NCBI GenBank assembly: GCA_935421135.1
Contig: OW285191.1
Span: 6,953,504 to 7,017,503 of the forward strand
Source of the DNA: Bugulina stolonifera
Taxonomy: Eukaryota; Bryozoa; Gymnolaemata; Cheilostomatida; Bugulidae
Length of the DNA stretch: 64,000 nucleotides
Direction: 5' to 3'
Shown here: positions 63,761 through 64,000 of the stretch, piece by piece
Position numbering within the stretch: position 1 is the first letter of the stretch
Layout of the letters: each line of letters begins with the position of its first letter
Position numbers and translations under genes: made by a program
Notes under the pieces: generated by a model
The model's input: only the letters and a program-made list of their open reading frames with translations
What the model was told of the DNA's origin: nothing
Databases searched by the model: none

Positions 63761-64000
63761 TTACAAAATTTGGCTGTTGCACATTGGGCACTGTGCCTTC
63801 TTTTGCAGACAATCTTTGAGACACTTGCCATGAAAAATGTGTTTACAAGGAGTGATTCGTGCATGTTTCATTGCACTTAGACATACAGCACAGACATCGT
63901 TGTAACTACTGATCTCTTCATTGCTTGCTTTATGGAAGTTGCTAAGACACAATGATTCAGAGTTGATTTTACCAACATTAACCCTGAATTCCACAATAGG
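63761..64000 (-). CDS. RING-H2 E3 ubiquitin ligase, C-terminal exon (partial, runs off right edge)
   Basis: The frame is open from the window edge (64000) to the stop at 63763-63761. It contains a complete C3H2C3 RING finger with spacing C-x2-C-x11-C-x-H-x2-H-x2-C-x10-C-x2-C, seen as CAVC, ITPCKHIFHGKC and CPMC. The ITPC-x-H-x-FH pattern with a short C-terminal tail resembles RNF139 (TRC8)/RNF145 membrane ligases, but the transmembrane part lies outside the window, so the subfamily is only a guess. Confidence 0.75.
   Translation of the reverse strand, partial: PIVEFRVNVGKINSESLCLSNFHKASNEEISSYNDVCAVCLSAMKHARITPCKHIFHGKCLKDCLQKKAQCPMCNSQIL

Noticed and set aside
1..64000. CRISPR array, bacterial operon or prophage
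   Set aside because: Tandem repeats have no unique spacers, and genes are split by GT-AG introns with no operon-like spacing.

Overview
This is nuclear DNA of an animal. It is AT-rich, with short exons (21-2057 nt), canonical GT-AG introns, many microsatellites and tRNA-derived dispersed repeats. The gene set (CEP170, a LRR-Roc-COR protein joined to a caspase, a CYP26-like P450, maleylacetoacetate isomerase, a TRC8-type RING protein) is metazoan. An early-branching animal, perhaps a demosponge, fits the compact layout and the unusual domain shuffling, but that placement is an inference. All gene models were built by eye from splice sites, codon phase and protein family motifs. The three long models (27, 14 and 8 coding exons) close in frame from ATG to stop, which is a strong internal check.

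Layout from left to right. (1) 891-1334 (-): the last two exons of an unidentified gene. (2) 2485-4308 (+): the C-terminal half of maleylacetoacetate isomerase (GST zeta); its N-terminal exons were not found. (3) 6174-32167 (-): a CEP170-like centrosome/microtubule gene with 27 coding exons and 1541 residues, whose introns carry most of the tandem repeats in the window. (4) 32168-38126: about 6 kb with no recognisable gene. (5) 38127-48414 (-): one 14-exon gene of 1571 residues with LRRs, a Roc GTPase, a COR region, an acidic linker, a complete caspase p20/p10 and a tail of twelve 13-residue repeats. This is the most interesting item. (6) 50266-59312 (+): an 8-exon CYP26-like cytochrome P450, transcribed divergently from the caspase gene, with an altered I-helix and an altered heme loop. 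(7) 59313-63760: gene-poor. (8) 63761-64000 (-): a C-terminal RING-H2 exon running off the right edge.

The genes do not form a pathway. The single-chain LRR-Roc-COR-caspase arrangement suggests a self-contained sensor, GTPase switch and protease, comparable in logic to an apoptosome or inflammasome. I do not recall a described family with this order, but I could not search. The repeats include two copies of one tRNA-related element, one separate tRNA-derived SINE, a foldback element and a recurrent AGTTGTC..GACAACT hairpin motif.
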